Origin: Lytechinus pictus
Lineage: Eukaryota > Echinodermata > Echinoidea > Temnopleuroida > Toxopneustidae
Assembly: GCF_037042905.1 (NCBI RefSeq)
Contig: NW_026974141.1
Location: forward strand, 4,766,001 to 4,830,000
Direction of reading: 5' to 3'
DNA: 64,000 nt
Part shown: positions 47,101 through 56,640 of the stretch, piece after piece
Layout: each line of letters begins with the position of its first letter
Position numbering within the stretch: the first letter of the stretch is position 1
The notes under the pieces: model-generated
The model's input: only the letters and a program-made list of their open reading frames with translations
Told to the model about the DNA's origin: nothing
Databases searched by the model: none
Program-made: the position numbers and the translations under genes

Positions 47101-49600
47101 TGCTGAAGAGAAAGGCAACAAGGACTTGAACATTACCATCCAAGAAGATCTCAAACGAACAGCAGAAAAACAAATTTCCATCTCTATAGAAGGTAAATAA
47201 TTATTTCAAAGTAGATAGTTAGGTTGTGGGTGTCCTTATACAGTATTCCTCAAAAGTCTTCAATGGCGGTTCGATATATATATTTGTCACTTTCGTTTAC
47301 TGTAGTGGTTTCTTTCCTTTTCATTTTTTTTCTTTTATTCTATGGGAATATCATTAATCTCTAAAGGAAGATTCTAACTTTCATGACATGAAGTAATTTA
47401 TTATAAACTGCCAATAGCACATGGTGTAAAATAACCGAATTATATTGTATTTCTGTATTCAGATGAACCAGATTATGCTGTCGACAACATCACGGATACG
47501 TAAGTTTTTCCAGGGCCCTGGGAACGATTTTTTTCAAGTGGGGGTGCTGAAGTAAATTTGACAAGCCAAATAAAAAAGTTTCCCTCCGAATTGAAAGACA
47601 TTTTGGTCCCAGGAAATTTGACAAGCAAAAAAAAAGGTTTCATTACAAGATGAAGGTCGTTTTTGTCCCAAGCAAAAAGAAAGGTTTTTAACACAAAATG
47701 TTGGTCATTTTCCATACTTTTCCCCAATTTAACACACCTTCCAGAATGCCTATGGAAAAAGAATACACGCAGCACCCCCTTGGAATTTTTTTGGGTGCTT
47801 CAGCACTTCCGCTTTTCCAGGGCCATGAGTTCCCCCCTAATATATCAATATAACGTTTTAAATACATGACATGCATTAGGTGGCATTTGCACATGTAAAG
47901 TCATCTCTTGCGTATTTTGATAAGTTCTATAGGTTTTTTTTTTAATCTGCAACAATTTATTCCTAATGGTTAATTTTGTAATGTAAACATGTCACATTAC
48001 ATTAAAATTAATTTTAGTCCTTCCGTTTTGGCATATAAAAAAACACAAAATGGGATGTGGAAAATATGATTCCGTGGCCCGTATTCTGAAGTCAGGGTTA
48101 ACTTAAACTCAGGTTTAAAGTTGAAGTTTAAGTATGGGAAGCCAAATGTATCAATTTTTTTTAAGTTGTACGTTTCTTATGTTTACTGTGCTCTTTCCTG
48201 ATTCATCTACATGGTAAAGACAATAATATATACTTCTTAGACAATTATGAACGATTTGAGAGCCAAATGAGCTGAAATATGATATCTCTATCGTTAGTGA
48301 TTTATGTATCAATTTGCTTCCCATACTTAAACCACAACTTTAAACTTGAGTTTAAGTTAAACCCGACTTCAGAATACGGGCCCGTGAATTCCTGAAAGAT
48401 TGTACATTGCATTAATCTTATATGTTGGCATGCCGAGGCGGTTCTGGGTAAAACAATTTTCAAGTCATTTACAACGCCGGATTATTCATTTTGGTAGGTG
48501 TGTGTTATGTGGGTGGGTGTGTGTGAGAGAGATGTTTTGCGAGTGCGCGCGCATGTGGTGGGCTGCCCAAATATATATATATATATGTATATATAATTAT
48601 TATTATTATTATCTTGTACGCCTATCGGTCTGTATTCTATAGAGCTTGACTTTTTTTTTTAATTTGGCACTATCAAATACGAAAACTTGAGCATGTCTGT
48701 AAGAATATTATCAATACAAGTGTAAGGATGATATGGCTTTACATAACAATTTTTCTGATTCTACTTGTAATTATTTAACATTGCAGGCATCAACATTTTG
48801 CATCTAATAATCTGCTTGAGGTACTTGCCGATGTGATCCATAAACTGAAGGACTTGACATCTCTTGGCTACCAACTTGGCTTCTCGCACCAAAGTATGAG
48901 GAAATATAATTTTGATAAAATCTCAAGATCAGGCTTGATTGAGATGCTAAGTGAATGGAGACGGAGGGTCCGACCAAGTGAGCAGGTAGAGGAACTTCAT
49001 CTGGCCTTGCAGAACGCTGGTCTAGAATATCTAACAGACGTGATCTTCCGAGAAAGTAAGCACATTCTACTCCCTGTAATAAATGAAATAAGTAACGATG
49101 ATGATGATGATGATGATGATAATGATAACGATGATGATAGCACTCGCTGAATTTAGATAGCGCTTTTGCAATAGGGTACACGTGATACACAGCGCAACTA
49201 TAATTATACTGGCTCGAGCTACCACTAATCAGAAGGGCTCGCTGCATTTAACAGTTTAAGGATTTGATTCTATTACACATTCTCACCTGCATGGTTGAGT
49301 GCAGCACAGTGTGGATACATTTCTTTCTGAAGGAAAACACGTCATGCCTGCGATTCGAATCCACGACCCTCTGATTGAAAACCGAGAAGTTCCCATTTTT
49401 CATTTCGATATATATTTTTTAGAATGTAACTGTTTATCATCGAACGCACTTATATATAAGCCTTTGAGTTAGCCTTTAAATTTTTTTCTCTCTCTTTTTT
49501 GGTACTCCTTTTTGAACTTTTAGTGGGTGGTGCCTCTAGGAAGAAGTTTGAACGACTCAAACAAAAGTGGGAGTCAAGAAGTAAGAAGATAAGTAACTAA
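25789..49600 (+). CDS. Giant ankyrin-repeat, double ZU5-UPA, five-death-domain protein
   Basis: Assembled from 22 exons: 25789-29049, 30833-31024, 31861-32018, 32790-32824, 33438-33770, 34936-35183, 35826-35954, 36954-37113, 37521-37566, 38410-38681, 39265-39280 (micro-exon, tentative), 40133-40392, 40720-40830, 41308-41637, 43081-43332, 44357-44692, 45645-45862, 46300-46434, 47039-47192, 47463-47499, 48787-49055, 49524-49600. All junctions are GT-AG and phases close; the CDS is 7,029 nt, 2,342 residues plus stop. Order: about 35 ankyrin repeats (1-1215), ZU5-1 (1216-1326), UPA-1 (1327-1505), linker, DD1 (1521-1611), DD2 (1617-1703), DD3 (1741-1850), DD4 (1851-1934), ZU5-2 (1935-2046), UPA-2 (2047-2215), DD5 (2228-2317), basic tail. 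No signal peptide or membrane segment was seen, so it is probably cytoplasmic. By family it should be a scaffold or adaptor for death or innate-immune signalling; that is inference. A split into two genes between DD4 and ZU5-2 is possible, but phases join and I saw no stop, start or poly(A) signal there. Confidence 0.8.
29050..30832 (+). other. Intron 1
   Basis: A 1.78-kb intron starting gtaaac and ending cctttgtag. Apart from the MITE at 29,823-30,421 I see nothing in it; the short frames are not supported. Confidence 0.7.
29823..30421. mobile_element. MITE in intron 1
   Basis: Left caaaggacaagtccacccca and right gttgggtggacttgaccttt are inverted copies, and the match extends through the 'tttgaataaa-agagaaaaatc' segment. 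The interior is AT-rich and non-coding, with a poly(A) run. Confidence 0.85.
30833..32824 (+). CDS. Exons 2-4: C-terminal ankyrin repeats and linker
   Basis: Exon 2 (30833-31024, phases 0-0) reads IEKIVSSGADLNAQNTDGQT and LHKAIKLCYKTG. Exon 3 (31861-32018, 0-2) reads LYLLENGARIDVEDADGN. Exon 4 (32790-32824, 2-1) is only 35 nt and ends KSYR. These complete roughly three more ankyrin repeats and cap the solenoid before ZU5. Exons 2 and 3 flank an intron that contains a foldback element (31,227-31,598). Confidence 0.8.
31227..31598. mobile_element. Foldback element in intron 2
   Basis: Ends ccaattcgtcc and ggacgaattgg are inverted copies. The left half repeats 'ccaa(t)ttggtcta / ttcgtcca' motifs and the right half repeats their complement (agaccaagtgg, agacgaaatgg and similar), so the element is one long imperfect hairpin of degenerate units about 10-20 bp long. 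The frame at 31,169-31,402 is a by-product of it. Confidence 0.75.
32659..32752. repeat. TA and GT microsatellites in intron 3
   Basis: A run of TA dinucleotides followed by an imperfect GT run, shortly before exon 4. Confidence 0.9.
33249..33335. repeat. CA microsatellite in intron 4
   Basis: A CA run followed by an imperfect CA/CCCA tract, about 100 bp before the first ZU5 exon. The frame that runs through it into the exon is not the true exon start; the splice acceptor is at 33437. Confidence 0.9.
33438..33770 (+). CDS. Exon 5: ZU5 domain 1
   Basis: A 333-bp exon, phase 1-1, encoding a full ZU5 domain: GADSTLETALDDHGVSVIIP (strand-rich start with the G-V-x-V-x-I-P-P-x-A-I signature), then LACCGIKCDPGDMIFNKPV and the family landmark PVMIRIPHC. 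The self-cleavage HFS motif of PIDD-type ZU5 is not present (the sequence here is HCFS), so autoproteolysis is not predicted. The exon matches the second ZU5 exon (44357-44692) in length and phase. Confidence 0.88.
34100..34600 (-). pseudogene. Decayed LINE C-terminal fragment in intron 5
   Basis: Broken minus-strand frames read AAYADPVWS and then LNDTTRRVIGRFRPIPVSIL, followed by a piece at 34,099-34,329. This resembles the C-terminal region of non-LTR reverse transcriptases (the L-N-x-x-x-R-x-I-x-G-x-x-R-x-x-P pattern). There are several stops and frame breaks. The class is uncertain. Confidence 0.35.
34936..37566 (+). CDS. Exons 6-9: UPA domain 1 and linker
   Basis: Four exons with phases 1-0, 0-0, 0-1 and 1-2: 34936-35183 (RVYGRHLELYIDHCAEWWVL, DVHIHLHANLPG), 35826-35954 (VPINVATKSGDLDVV), 36954-37113 (DFPLTITIAQTGKLDVAIYF) and the 46-nt linker 37521-37566 (EEQEPSVEIASSVR). 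The order of strand-rich blocks follows the UPA domain of UNC5, PIDD and ankyrins, which packs between ZU5 and the death domain. Exon count and phases equal those of UPA-2 (45645-47499). Exon 7 is the least certain in sequence similarity, but its phases fit. Confidence 0.75.
36102..36430 (+). repeat. tRNA-derived SINE, family 3, in intron 7
   Basis: A tRNA-like head with A-box ttggttcagtcggcaaagtg and B-box gggttcgagtccaccc, then a conserved body (ggacattaaatggagggccc, gagagtcaccacctttgcac). It is in sense orientation between exons 35826-35954 and 36954-37113. Not a functional tRNA: no acceptor stem closes it. Confidence 0.8.
37795..38102 (-). repeat. tRNA-derived SINE, family 2, antisense, in intron 9
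   Basis: On the minus strand, the complement of gctacgccacggcgcctcca gives an A-box-like head and that of gggtttgaacacacgacc a B-box. The AAT run at 37,770-37,815 is the tail. The core tatagcgctttatcaatc is shared in part with the element at 6,163-6,470. Confidence 0.7.
38410..38681 (+). CDS. Exon 10: death domain 1
   Basis: Phases 2-1. Encodes IQDVELHSIAEKMSVNHFYD, GIALGFRIPKLDTIEYM and YQMLVKWRQAQPSGLAAKDA, fitting the six-helix death-domain pattern with the helix-5 tryptophan (residue pattern L-V-K-W). The donor is CCAA|gtgagg. Homologous in length and phase to the DD5 exon. Confidence 0.85.
39265..39280 (+). CDS. Exon 11: candidate 16-nt micro-exon
   Basis: Acctcggttctgtcag lies between an ag acceptor (tataccag) and a perfect gtaagt donor. 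It converts the phase-1 end of DD1 into the phase-2 start required by the DD2 exon (T|GAA ATC CAA, giving EIQD, which aligns with IQDV of DD1). It is the phase equivalent of the 46-nt and 37-nt linker exons before DD1 and DD5. The alternative is to skip it and use an acceptor at 40143, which also keeps frame but drops EIQD. Confidence 0.5.
40133..40392 (+). CDS. Exon 12: death domain 2
   Basis: Phases 2-1. Encodes LTLSKTIKANQFYEVGQLLG, TKMDLQHIKHRTF and LQMLYKWKSSQ, the death-domain pattern with the conserved helix-5 tryptophan, closest to DD1 among the five. The donor is GAAG|gtatgt. Confidence 0.82.
40720..41637 (+). CDS. Exons 13-14: acidic linker and death domain 3
   Basis: Exon 13 (40720-40830, phases 1-1) encodes an acidic, probably disordered linker (DQVPAEDTVPCGPTYESEDM). 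Exon 14 (41308-41637, phases 1-1) encodes a glycine-rich start (ARGGSGGGTP), then VKSLSQVCLLGKSLCLGDDV and LDIWWHGLKEDERKDQSSKL, a more diverged death domain in which the helix-5 tryptophans are kept. The donor is GAAG|gtaagt. Confidence 0.75.
42030..42897 (+). mobile_element. CR1/L2-type LINE 3' fragment in intron 14
   Basis: A frame open to 42,797 encodes the thumb and C-terminal part of a non-LTR reverse transcriptase: WMNNNRLKLNEAKTEFLVVG, SLGVYLDCNMSM, SHVLSRIDYCNALL, IRALHWLPVKQRILFK and AKEWNKLPTKLRSE. The catalytic RT core and endonuclease are missing (5' truncation). The 3' end is an ATT run. The frame is open further left to 41,685, but that part does not look like LINE protein. It lies in the intron between DD3 and DD4, in the same orientation as the gene. 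Confidence 0.85.
43081..43332 (+). CDS. Exon 15: death domain 4
   Basis: Phases 1-1. Encodes GREDVLGAIRSTADLLTLCH, LPSYVIGRVVMKMLNQWLQK and DRLLAIAQAFRFNDAAK, a diverged death domain with the Q-W helix-5 motif. The acceptor is ccctcag at 43080 and the donor GAAG|gtaaat; an open frame starting at 43,005 runs through the acceptor. A G-run (43,366-43,382) lies just inside the next intron. Confidence 0.75.
44070..44215. repeat. CA microsatellite in intron 15
   Basis: Long interrupted CA tracts. Histidine/threonine-rich frames through this tract are artefacts. Confidence 0.95.
44357..44692 (+). CDS. Exon 16: ZU5 domain 2
   Basis: A 336-bp exon, phase 1-1. Encodes GGTLALDQLGVTLSIPEGAI (G-V-x-L-x-I-P-x-G-A-I signature), MRSVVTLQVSTHDAPRIP, LVTPVIETSLTQELLKPCKV and VLPHCISL, with the PHC landmark. 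It is a second, complete ZU5 domain in the same predicted protein as the one at 33438-33770. The upstream junction joins DD4 (GAAG) to CA|CTC, giving Ala-Leu with no stop. No HFS cleavage motif. Confidence 0.85.
45645..47499 (+). CDS. Exons 17-20: UPA domain 2 and linker
   Basis: Exons 45645-45862, 46300-46434, 47039-47192 and 47463-47499, phases 1-0, 0-0, 0-1 and 1-2, identical in phase to exons 6-9. They encode VLALSSSDSPGVQLRCVVFQ, PRLRVYIVHPY, KEFQFSIQPTSKHLKIILQD, FKLQFSAEEKGNKDLNITI and a short acidic linker (EPDYAVDNITDT). The block order resembles the UNC5 UPA domain. In exon 18 two frames are open; the phase-0 frame (HISRKERN...) fits both the neighbours and the family. The exon 17 donor (AAG|gtttta) is weak. 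Confidence 0.78.
46783..46999 (+). repeat. tRNA-derived SINE, family 1 (copy B)
   Basis: Counterpart of 1,876-2,092, with at least two base differences in the body. Confidence 0.6.
47506..47827. repeat. MITE-like element in intron (copy B)
   Basis: Counterpart of 2,599-2,925. It is followed at 47,841-47,850 by the intact target (tatatcaata) of the copy-A LINE. Confidence 0.45.
48076..48382. mobile_element. MITE with long inverted repeats (copy B)
   Basis: Counterpart of 5,146-5,451, with the same ends and a few base changes. Confidence 0.85.
48787..49600 (+). CDS. Exons 21-22: death domain 5 and C-terminal tail
   Basis: Exon 21 (48787-49055, phases 2-1) encodes NLLEVLADVIHKLKDLTSLG, YQLGFSHQSMRKYNFD and EMLSEWRRRVRPSEQVEELH, the most canonical death domain of the five. 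Exon 22 (49524-49600) encodes the lysine/arginine-rich tail SRKKFERLKQKWESRSKK and the TAA at 49598-49600. The frame that runs on past 49055 into a GAT microsatellite (poly-Asp) is intron readthrough. Confidence 0.88.
49094..49395 (-). repeat. tRNA-derived SINE, family 2, antisense (copy B)
   Basis: Counterpart of 6,163-6,470 in the last intron; its GAT run is two units shorter. Confidence 0.5.
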
Positions 49601-49671
49601 ACTGTTGATGATCACCCAACAACCAGGAAGGACTTCGCATGAATTATGTATTGAGTACTACAATGGAACGG

Positions 49672-49677
49672 AATAAA
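49672..49677 (+). terminator. Poly(A) signal AATAAA (central gene)
   Basis: AATAAA lies 72 bp after the stop codon, identical in position to copy A. Confidence 0.55.
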
Positions 49678-49849
49678 ATCGCCTACATATTCTTCATTCA
49701 TGTCTGGTAGACAAGTTGATTCTGAATTGGAACATCGCTGTACAGTCTCCTTGTAGCCATCAAACATCTTGGCTGCTCCAATCCTAAAGGTTAGCGCTAT
49801 GGAGGTGTTGTATGGTTTGGGATGTTCGGCACTTTTTATGATGTCATCG

Positions 49850-50370
49850 CCCGGGGGGGGGGGGGTACTCGACCTTAAAGGTAGTAGGTATTTGCCCGGG
49901 GGCGAGACAAAAAACGGGGGCCTTGGAGTGGGCTTATTGTAAAAAGGAGGGTCTTCGGAACTACAAATGTTTGTGAAAACGGGGGTCCTTGGAACGGGTC
50001 GCCTGCGTGTGAGTACTGCGTATGCATCCCATAGACAAAGCATCCCTATGGAACGTACATGCAGTTAGCCCGGCGCCGCGGGCGCGCTAGCGCAGAGGCG
50101 ATGGTCGGACAGCGCTCTGCGGCCGCTTTTCACCAAAATTGCGGCTCATAATAAATTGTAGCAGATCAATGCGGCTGGAACGGCGTAACGGAAAATATGC
50201 GAAGCTTTGGAGCGGATTTTTTTCTTCTTATTTCTCGATAAGAAGAAAATGCTATGCTTTGGAGCGGCTTTCTTTGTTCTTTTTCTCAATAAGACAAAAA
50301 TGCTAAGCCTTGGAACGGAAATTTGAGTGTAAAAATGGGGTTGCCCCTCCGCGGCACATACCCACTATAT
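49850..50370. repeat. GC-rich interspersed repeat (copy B)
   Basis: Counterpart of 6,920-7,440. The minus-strand proline-rich frame at 49,612-50,043 crosses it and is not supported as a gene. Confidence 0.4.
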
Positions 50371-50777
50371 GCATTATATACTGAGTGCCCCCCTGGGTGT
50401 CATCGTCAGTATGTCCCTACTTTCACATGTCTCTATTTTAACGGTGTACATTGACATGTCTAGATATTATTTACCAAATGTAATTAATGTATGTTTGTAT
50501 ACTTTTCTGTTAGTTCATAGTTTTACCATTTGAAATAATTATGAGTTTGTATTATAATTTTGTCCGGTTGTAAATAAGTATTTAGTAGTAATGGACAGGA
50601 TGTTATGTGAATTCCTAACTACAATTTTTATTTAAGGTTCTCTACTTTACTCACCAACTGTCTGACTAGTTCTGATCCAAAATGGCACACTTGAGTTGAT
50701 TCACGGATTCCATGAATTGAGCTTCAAAGATAATATGGAAGCTAGCCACGCTAGCGATTTCGGTTGTTTATAAATAA

Positions 50778-51022
50778 TGGCCAAGCGATTTAGTCCGTTG
50801 AGGGCGTACAACGAATCGCGACAAGAGCTCTAGTTGATGACCGAAACGCGGAAGATATTAGTAATCACTGCGAAAGTGAAGTCCCAAGTTGTTGCACAAT
50901 CCCGACACAATTAAAAGAAAACTTGTCGCGTTATCTTGTCCGCGAAAAAGACAATGAATTTGAAGCTCCTCTATGGCACCCGGAAAATGCGAATAAAATA
51001 ATCCACAGGTATGTCCACAGAT
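50778..51022 (+). CDS. Unrecognised open segment, possible orphan exon (copy B)
   Basis: Counterpart of 7,862-8,091: the same open frame and the same donor-like CACAG|gtatgt; the one change I noticed in it is synonymous. No function can be named. Confidence 0.25.
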
Positions 51023-52094
51023 GAAAAGATGAACTCAAAAATGCAGAACTATATAACTCCAATATATAAATATCCAAGTGTATAAATCTGTTATGGGTAT
51101 ATAAAATCCGAGAAGGGTTTAATTGTAAAACCACGAGGTTTAGCGACTTTCTTCGGCAAACGCGTGACATCGAAGTTGACTCCACGAGATCACAAGAAGA
51201 AGTGAAGTAAAAACACGTTTCCACACAAAAAGCTCTGAGATAAGCCACGCCTTGAACTGAAATGATTGGTTGAATAAAAGTTTGTTGACCATAAACAAAA
51301 GCTGTCATTCGTTGATGGGTTGTAAACAAAACTTGATTGGCTGTTCAGATGTCTACAAGGCATGGAGTTTGGAATGCGCGTACATGTCAAAAAGTATTTA
51401 CAATACAGGAAACGTTCGTGCGCTTACAAATATGTGAAAACACGTGATTTGACAAAGGTGAATGGACTTTATAAAAAATGAAGTTCTGTATAATTTGAAG
51501 AAAAGGTGAAGTTGCTACAAGTATATAAATAAAAAATTTAATTTCAATTAATCTTCCATCAGCTTTTTTTACACGTCTTCCGGTATTGATAATGTCCGAT
51601 GGATATATTATGTTATGACGACGATTATGCTCTCCTTTCGTAGTCCCTATCTAGTCTGCAGGCACAGACCCTGATTGAAACTTTGATCCACGCAAATACT
51701 AGCACATACAAAACTTGCTGTTGCAATACAGGGGCCTTCAGTACACAAGGCATTCAGACCCTAAACTCGAGTGAAGGGTTTGCACAGCAGACTAGTCCCT
51801 AATGTGTACTCAACAAAGAGCTTTACTGAGTCTAAAATAATATACCTAATAGGCCTAGCCGCCTATTATATAAAGAACTTATCAGCCGATTTAATCAATG
51901 ATTCAGCACAAGTCATGTGCCTTGGTGCTCCTTGTACACGTTGTAGTATTTTGGTTTTCCCCATATTTCTCTTTTAAATTCACATTCATATACTCGTTTA
52001 CTATGTCATTAATTGAATTATTAATTTGTTTATTAAATGTAATGTACTTGCTTTGTATTCTGTTTATGAGAAGTAAAACGTATCAATCAATCAA
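51023..52094. other. Intergenic (copy B), short inverted-repeat element inside
   Basis: Counterpart of 8,092-9,178, including the short inverted-repeat element at about 51,644-51,800 with a 14-bp deletion. No gene recognised. Confidence 0.4.
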
Positions 52095-54298
52095 TATAAA
52101 TCAAATGTACATTATATTACAGGGATGCATGTCTGAAATAATTTTGATAAGCGATTTTGCTAATGGATTTTGTGTTCTTTCTTCATATTTTTTTCTTGTC
52201 ATTTTCTTCAATTTTGAATATAACTTTTGTACAGGGATATTTTAAATATGTTTTGTTATTTGTAAGTCAAAATGTACAAAACAAAATGTAATTGTTGAAA
52301 ATGGAAATAAACGAAATGAAATCAAATGAAATGAAATGCATGTTAACTTGCATGGAACATGATTTTATATTGAATGTTAACAATCTTTTTAACACTGCGA
52401 TTAAATGGTGTGTGTCTACTGAATGTATCATGTCGACAATCATCAGGTATTGTGTTGGGAGACTGAAAATGTCAATAAATTTCTTTCATGGGTTGTGTTA
52501 AGGCCGAGACCGAAAGCCTGCGGCCAGTGGCGTACTTAGAAAAAAAAAGGTCTTCAACCACAAATAAAGGATTTCGTACCAGAAAAAAATTTGACAAGCA
52601 AAAAAAAAAAAAAAGTCATCAAGTTCAAAGGAGCCACTTCTGGCTCGTCAGGGATCAGTTGTAACTCGTCAGGGGGCAGGGATACGTCCCTTGCATGGGT
52701 TGTGAGTCGTCAGGGGGGGGGGGCAGTCTGCACCCCCCCCGTAGGTACGCTAATGCCTGCGGCGAGAGAGCGTCGTGAGCGAGCGTTGAAAAAGTTGCTT
52801 CACCCTTTAGGAAACAACATGCATATATTATAGGGGAAATAAGGGTCACTCGTTAATAAATTGATAACTAACTGAAACTTGGAAATTGCAAATTGATTCA
52901 AATATAGAGGAAAATATTTTAACAATCTTTCAAATTATATACAAAGATGATGTAACATTCGAATTTCTGAACAAACTTTCATTCACATTTGAAATATTAA
53001 TCAGATTGTTATGTTAATTATACTGCCATTTAAAATGGATAAAGAATATATATACATATCTTCTTTTCTTCTTTATATTCTTCTTGTTTATATCATATCT
53101 ATATCCTATTAATTGCTAATAGTAAATTCAGACTGTTTCTTTGTGTAAATAGTATAATTTTACCTTTTATTATCGTAATTCTATACATGTCGAGGGACCC
53201 CACTGGAAATAAGCTTTCGTGGGTCATCCTGTGCAAGCCTGTTTTGTTAACGCTACTGTATATAATGTTGTGGTGACTTGCCAAATAAAATTAATCAATC
53301 AATCAATCAATATAAATCAAATGTACATTATATTATATATAAGGATGCATGTCTGAAATAATTTTGATAAGCGATTTTGCTTATGGATTTTGTGTTGTTT
53401 CTCCATATTTTTTTCTTGTCATTTTCTTCAATTTTGAATATAACTTTTGTACAGGGATACTTTAAATATGTTTTGTTATTTGTATGTCAAAATGTACAAA
53501 ACAAAATGTAATTGTTGAAAATGGAAATAAACGAAATAAAATGAAATAAAATGCATGTTAACTTGCATGGAACATGATTTTATATTGAATGTTAACAATC
53601 TTTTTAACACTGCGATTAAATGGTGTTTGTCTACTGAATGTATCATGTCGACAATAAATAAATAAATTTGAATTTGACAATCATCAGGTATTGTGTTGGG
53701 AGACTGAAAATGTCAAAAAATGTCTTTCATGGGTTGTGTAAAGGCCGAGACCGAAAGCCTGCGGGCTGCGGCGAGAGAGCGTCGTGAGCGAGCGTTGAAA
53801 AAGTTGCTTCAGGCGTTAGGAAACAACATGCATATATTGTAGGGGAAATAAGGGTCACTCGTTAATAAATTGATAACTATAAATTGAAACTTGGAAATTG
53901 CAAAATGATGCAAATATAGAGGAAAATATTTTAACAATCTTTTAAATTATACACAAATATGATGCAACATTGGAATTTCTGAACAAAATTTTATTCACAT
54001 TTGAAATATTCATTAGATTGTTATGTTAATTATACTGCGATTTGAAATGGATACAAGAATATATATACATATCTTCTTGTTTTCTTTATATTCTTCTTGT
54101 ATATATCATCTCTGTATCCTATTCATTGCTAATAGTAAATTCAGATTTTTTGTTTCTTTGTGTAAATAGTATAATTTTACCTTTTATTATCGTAATTCTA
54201 TACATGTCGTGGGTCATCCTGTGCAAGCCTGTTTTTTAACGCTATTGTATATATGTTGTGGTGACTTGCCAAATAAAATAAATAAATAAATCAATCAA
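52095..54298. repeat. Two tandem units of about 1 kb (copy B)
   Basis: Counterpart of 9,179-11,385. The first unit carries the hAT-like MITE at about 52,525-52,757, whose G and A runs differ in length from copy A. Confidence 0.8.
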
Positions 54299-54299
54299 T

Positions 54300-55690
54300 A
54301 CAGTACATACATACATACACCCGTACACACTATACATAATAGTAATCCTACTAGTGTAGGTTTATCTTATTAACGGTATTGATGTGTTCGATGTCATCAT
54401 TAACTCATTCATGCCATATTATTTCCCCCTTTTGCACAAAGAATATGACAGAAGATGCCACACCCCCATCTACGCCGGTGTATTTAAAGGATATTGGTAT
54501 ATGATCAATGTACATGTATAATAACCATATTAATAAGTAAATGGAGTCATACCATTCTCTTGTAATACAGCGGATATAACCTTTGCAATACTAGATCTGA
54601 ACGAAGGAGTATGTTCAAATCAAGATTGAGCGCGGGAGCGGAGCAACCGCGTGAGAAGCATTGCGATTAAGAGCATTTTGGCGGCATTTTAAAATAAATC
54701 CATGCATAAACACGAATATCAATCATTGGTCAATTAAAACAATTATCGTTTAGTGTTTTGAAAAATGCGTGGGGATGATTGTACTGGCAACCCTCTCCGA
54801 AAGTTGAGGGGGATATATCCCCTTTCACCCAGTGTATAAGCAAGCATATACGCCAGATTTACGCCAGAGTGTATAAGCATATTTACATGACATGGATGAT
54901 GTACGTTCATTCTGACGAAAAATGTTATGTACATGTATATGCTTTGTTGTAGTGTTACATGATTCCTGACAGTACCCTCTTTCGATGTCATGATTTTGGT
55001 GCGCCATGATGATGGGGGTGTAATCTATTTCGTCTCTGTATCAAATAACTAAATTATAATATATTGTAGGAACAGTATGCTGATTATTCTACATTCGCTC
55101 ATACACTCGCTCATACAGTCTATCAATGTTATAATACTATGAGCAGATATTATTTTCTTTCCCTATCCATTTTGTTTTGTCCCCCCAATTATGCAATAAA
55201 AGAGAAGTGTCTTTTATTGCACTGTAATAAAGTTTCCTCGTCACTTTCCTTTCGAGGCCTCCATCAAATTCAAGCTCCTAAACTACTTAAGATGGGGGTC
55301 TCCAACATTTATATTGACGATTTGTATAATTGTTCAGTTCGTGATCGTATAAATGTTTCAACAATTAATATAAAAGAGGAAACAAATGCAAAACACAATT
55401 CATATTCGAATGAGAATAACTATGCATTCTCGTTCTTTATGATGTAAACTATTCGCTTACTATTTTTGTTAAAGATCTTATACTGGTACATGTATATCTT
55501 TGTCATTGAAAATTGATGTGGAAATGACCAACAAAATTGTATGAAATCAAATTGATTTTCAATTGCAGGAGTAGTGAAGTTTTCATCCTTGGTAGTTCTC
55601 TTTGTAATATCTTTGTATTTTTACATGATTTGTTGACTGCTCTGTTTATATACTTAAGTTTGCATAATCGTGATAAGAGATCAGGTGCCA
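54300..55690. other. Intergenic (copy B), no gene recognised
   Basis: Counterpart of 11,400-12,750 with scattered indels (for example near 55,040-55,140 and 55,210). It seems the most diverged part of the duplication by eye. Confidence 0.4.
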
Positions 55691-56399
55691 CGGAAGCAGG
55701 GGGGGGGGGGGGGCTGGGGGCTTAAGCCCCTCACTTTTTTCTCAAAACCAGGTATATACAAAAACGTAAAGATGACCATAGGATTGTGATTTTTTGCATG
55801 GCCAGCCCCCGCCCCCTTACTTTGAAAACCGTTCCGCGGCCCCTGGAGATGGTATAATTATGTTTAGTCTTTAAAAAATGGTAATAGTCCCCATAGCTAT
55901 ACATGCATGATAGCGCCCAATTTACAAGTTTTATCTGTCCTACAGGCGATAAAATCAATTTTCTTTGTTTTGTTACAGTATCATATTATTCCTTTACAGT
56001 TCTCTCTTTCGATATTACACTATCGTGTGGGTATAGGTGTAACATTTCCTGTCTCGTGTACTATATCTGTTTGTTTCAAATATATAAATACATTTGCTGT
56101 ACATTTCTCATAATGTATAGTCAATGAAAATAAAACACTCAGTAACTTTATATACCCACTATGCTACCCAAAGGAACATTTTGAGCTTAGAAACATAACC
56201 TTTAGATTGTTTGTACCATGCAGCTGGATATGAGGACATAAGATTAAACAAATCAATGCAGACAAAAGTTCATTTCAGAGATCTCCAGCATTTTTCTTTA
56301 TCATATTTTATCATGTAAAGGGGTTTAGGCCTCTAATTTCATGCTCCAATTTTTATAAGTGTTTCTCTCCACTTTCCCTCGGGCACAAATGAATCCTTG

Positions 56400-56640
56400 C
56401 AGGGGCGGATCCAGGATTTTCCAAAGGGGGGGGGGGCAAACTTTTCAGATGACAATTTTAACAAGTCCCCCACCCCCCAAAAAAGGTTTTCAACCACAAA
56501 TTTAGGATATTTCGTACCCGAAAAAATTTGACAAGCCCCCCCCCCAAAAAAAAAAGGTCTTCAATTTCAAAAGAGGGGGTGCACCTCGGTTTTAATGGCA
56601 TTTTTACATTACGTGCCCCCTGTGCCCCCCCCCCCCCCTC
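56400..56640. mobile_element. hAT-like MITE, truncated right end (copy B)
   Basis: Counterpart of 13,468-13,724. The left end caggggcggatccagg is intact; the right terminus has lost the ccgcgcctg segment, so the element runs directly into ggatccttgg. Confidence 0.7.
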
